A stretch of DNA of 6,805 nt from an uncultured Ruminococcus sp. (lineage in GTDB: Bacteria; Bacillota_A; Clostridia; Oscillospirales; Ruminococcaceae). The position numbers were made by a program, and so were the translations under genes. This document shows, one piece after another, positions 6,188 through 6,805 of the stretch (its first letter is position 1; each line of letters starts with the position of its first letter). The stretch covers positions 1 through 6,805 of the forward strand of contig CACZPE010000446.1 in the NCBI GenBank assembly GCA_902782875.1, read 5' to 3'. Below the pieces are notes generated by a model, which saw nothing but the letters and a program-made list of their open reading frames with translations, ran no database searches and was not told where the DNA came from.

Positions 6188-6195
6188 CTTAAGAT

Positions 6196-6201
6196 CCTCC
6201 T
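6196..6201 (-). promoter_or_regulatory. Ribosome binding site that decides the aspS start
   Basis: AGGAGG on the minus strand lies eight bases before the ATG at 6187 and inside the longer frame that opens at 6220. This fixes the start at 6187 and gives an N-terminus (MKTVSGTSV) of normal length for the family. Confidence 0.88.
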
Positions 6202-6234
6202 GTATCACGTCTGATACCATATGGCACAGCTGTG
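6202..6234 (-). promoter_or_regulatory. Palindrome-rich aspS leader
   Basis: The leader of about 60 bases holds three dyads in a row: CACAGCTGTG (6225-6234), CCATATGG (6217-6224), and GTATCA-GACG-TGATAC (6202-6217, six-bp stem with four-base loop). The last directly abuts the AGGAGG at 6196-6201. It could shape translation initiation or be a protein site. There is no terminator and no room for a T-box. A regulatory role is only suggested by the structure. Confidence 0.4.
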
Positions 6235-6253
6235 ATGATAAATATACTAAATA

Positions 6254-6282
6254 ATTATAGCATATTATAAGGCTGTTGTCAA
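6254..6282 (-). promoter_or_regulatory. Consensus promoter of aspS
   Basis: On the minus strand TTGACA (6282-6277), a 17-base spacer and TATAAT (6259-6254), with TGn just before the -10. All twelve consensus bases are present. Initiation near 6247 gives a leader of about 60 bases. A/T-rich sequence lies upstream of the -35. Confidence 0.9.
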
Positions 6283-6323
6283 TTCAAAATTGATATACTA
6301 ATAACAGTATATGTGCTTGTTTA

Positions 6324-6358
6324 TTGCATACACAATATAGGCTCATATTGTCCTGCAA
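6324..6358. repeat. Dyad between the SDR terminator and the aspS promoter
   Basis: Outer arms TTGCA (6324-6328) and TGCAA (6354-6358) enclose inner arms ACAATAT (6332-6338) and ATATTGT (6345-6351) with a six-base centre. No U-tract follows. It sits about 40-75 bases upstream of the aspS -35, where an operator could lie. Nothing else is seen in this A/T-rich gap. Confidence 0.35.
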
Positions 6359-6375
6359 GCTTTTATATTCTTCAT

Positions 6376-6416
6376 AATGATAAAAGTAACCTCATCGGAT
6401 ATCCGTTGAGGTTACT
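6376..6416 (-). terminator. Rho-independent terminator of the SDR gene
   Basis: The 10-bp arms AGTAACCTCA (6385-6394) and TGAGGTTACT (6407-6416) enclose a further CGG-ATAT-CCG pairing (6396-6405) after one T/T mismatch. On the minus strand the stem is followed by TTTATCATTATG, a modest U-tract. It starts 16 bases after the SDR stop codon at 6432. Confidence 0.82.
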
Positions 6417-6431
6417 CATGATCTTATAACG

Positions 6432-6805
6432 TCATATGCATGTATATCCGCCGTCGATGGGAAGTATAACTCCCGTCACATAGGATGCCTCGTCACTTGC
6501 GAGGAATATCGCACCGGCGTTGAGCTCGCCCTCTTTGCCGTATCTGCCGAGGGGAACGGTAGCTTTCATATATGCTGTGAAAGCATCGGTATCAAGTGTC
6601 TCCTGTGTGAGCTCAGTTGCGAAATATCCCGGGCATATCGCGTTGCAGGTGATGTTGTACTTTGCAAGCTCTGCTGCAACAGCTCTTGTGAAGTTTACCA
6701 CGCCGCCCTTTGATGTGTGATAAGCGATTGTGTCGATAGCTGTATTTCCTACAAGTCCGTACATGGATGCTATATTTATGATCCTGCCGTAGTTGTTCTT
6801 TTTCA
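6432..6805 (-). CDS. Short-chain dehydrogenase/reductase (SDR), C-terminal part; gluconate 5-dehydrogenase-like
   Basis: The open frame enters from the right edge (first full codon at 6803, two bases inside) and ends at TGA 6434-6432, giving 123 residues. It holds the catalytic half of a classical NAD(P)H-dependent SDR: NYGRIINIASMYG with the catalytic Ser (about residue 13 of the visible part), Y-H-T-S-K (Tyr-x3-Lys), the NAICPGYFATELT loop after strand six, PLGRYGKEGEL, and the terminal ASYVTGVILPIDGGYT block that closes most classical SDRs. The PGYFATELT...TVPLGRYGK wording is close to gluconate 5-dehydrogenase/2-deoxy-D-gluconate 3-dehydrogenase-type enzymes, which act in sugar-acid use. 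FabG-like 3-oxoacyl-ACP reductase remains possible. The cofactor-binding N-terminus, start and upstream neighbours lie outside the window, so substrate specificity is unresolved. A terminator follows the gene, separating it from aspS. Confidence 0.9.
   Translation of the reverse strand, partial: KKNNYGRIINIASMYGLVGNTAIDTIAYHTSKGGVVNFTRAVAAELAKYNITCNAICPGYFATELTQETLDTDAFTAYMKATVPLGRYGKEGELNAGAIFLASDEASYVTGVILPIDGGYTCI

Noticed and set aside
6188..6220. Upstream ATG at 6220 as the aspS start
   Set aside because: No ribosome binding site precedes it, while AGGAGG at 6196-6201 is ideally placed for the ATG at 6187.
6188..6250. T-box leader for aspS
   Set aside because: The predicted leader is only about 60 bases, without a terminator or a recognisable T-box sequence.
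1..6805. CRISPR array, insertion sequence, tRNA or prophage
   Set aside because: No regularly spaced repeats, transposase or integrase motifs, cloverleaf or terminal repeats were found on reading both strands.

Overview
The window looks like a chromosomal segment of a Gram-positive anaerobe of the class Clostridia, most likely Ruminococcus or a relative. This is an inference from gene content: a type III glutamine synthetase, an archaeal-type aspartyl-tRNA synthetase, a STAS/anti-sigma-like pair, strong AGGAGG ribosome binding sites and near-perfect TTGACA-N17-TATAAT promoters. No mobile element, CRISPR array, rRNA or tRNA gene is visible. All intergenic gaps are under 300 bases.

Left part (1-2540). 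The plus strand opens with the end of a STAS-domain anti-sigma-factor antagonist. It is followed 12 bases later by a gene for a divergent, probably ATP-binding-deficient, RsbW/SpoIIAB-like protein. A strong terminator at 849-890 closes this pair. An NAD(P)-dependent epimerase/dehydratase gene follows on the minus strand. It is transcribed divergently from an orphan gene for a 190-residue protein of unknown function, and both appear to use extended -10 promoters packed into about 45 bases. A bidirectional terminator at 2511-2540 separates the orphan gene from the convergent glutamine synthetase gene.

Right part (2541-6805, all minus strand). Read in transcription order, it holds the C-terminal part of a short-chain dehydrogenase with its terminator, then an archaeal-type (probably nondiscriminating) AspRS gene with its own consensus promoter, then glnN, the type III glutamine synthetase, with another consensus promoter. 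The products of the last two genes can be linked. A nondiscriminating AspRS makes Asp-tRNA(Asn), which GatCAB amidates using glutamine, the product of GlnN.

The most notable signal is the glnN leader (about 4661-4763). Directly after the predicted transcription start lie two short hairpins, each with a six-base loop that has A at position 1 and G at position 4. The 3' arm of the second hairpin is also the 5' arm of a strong intrinsic terminator, whose U-tract ends just before the ribosome binding site. This is the layout of an ANTAR-protein-controlled antitermination switch, so glnN expression is predicted to be set by attenuation. No ANTAR gene lies in the window.
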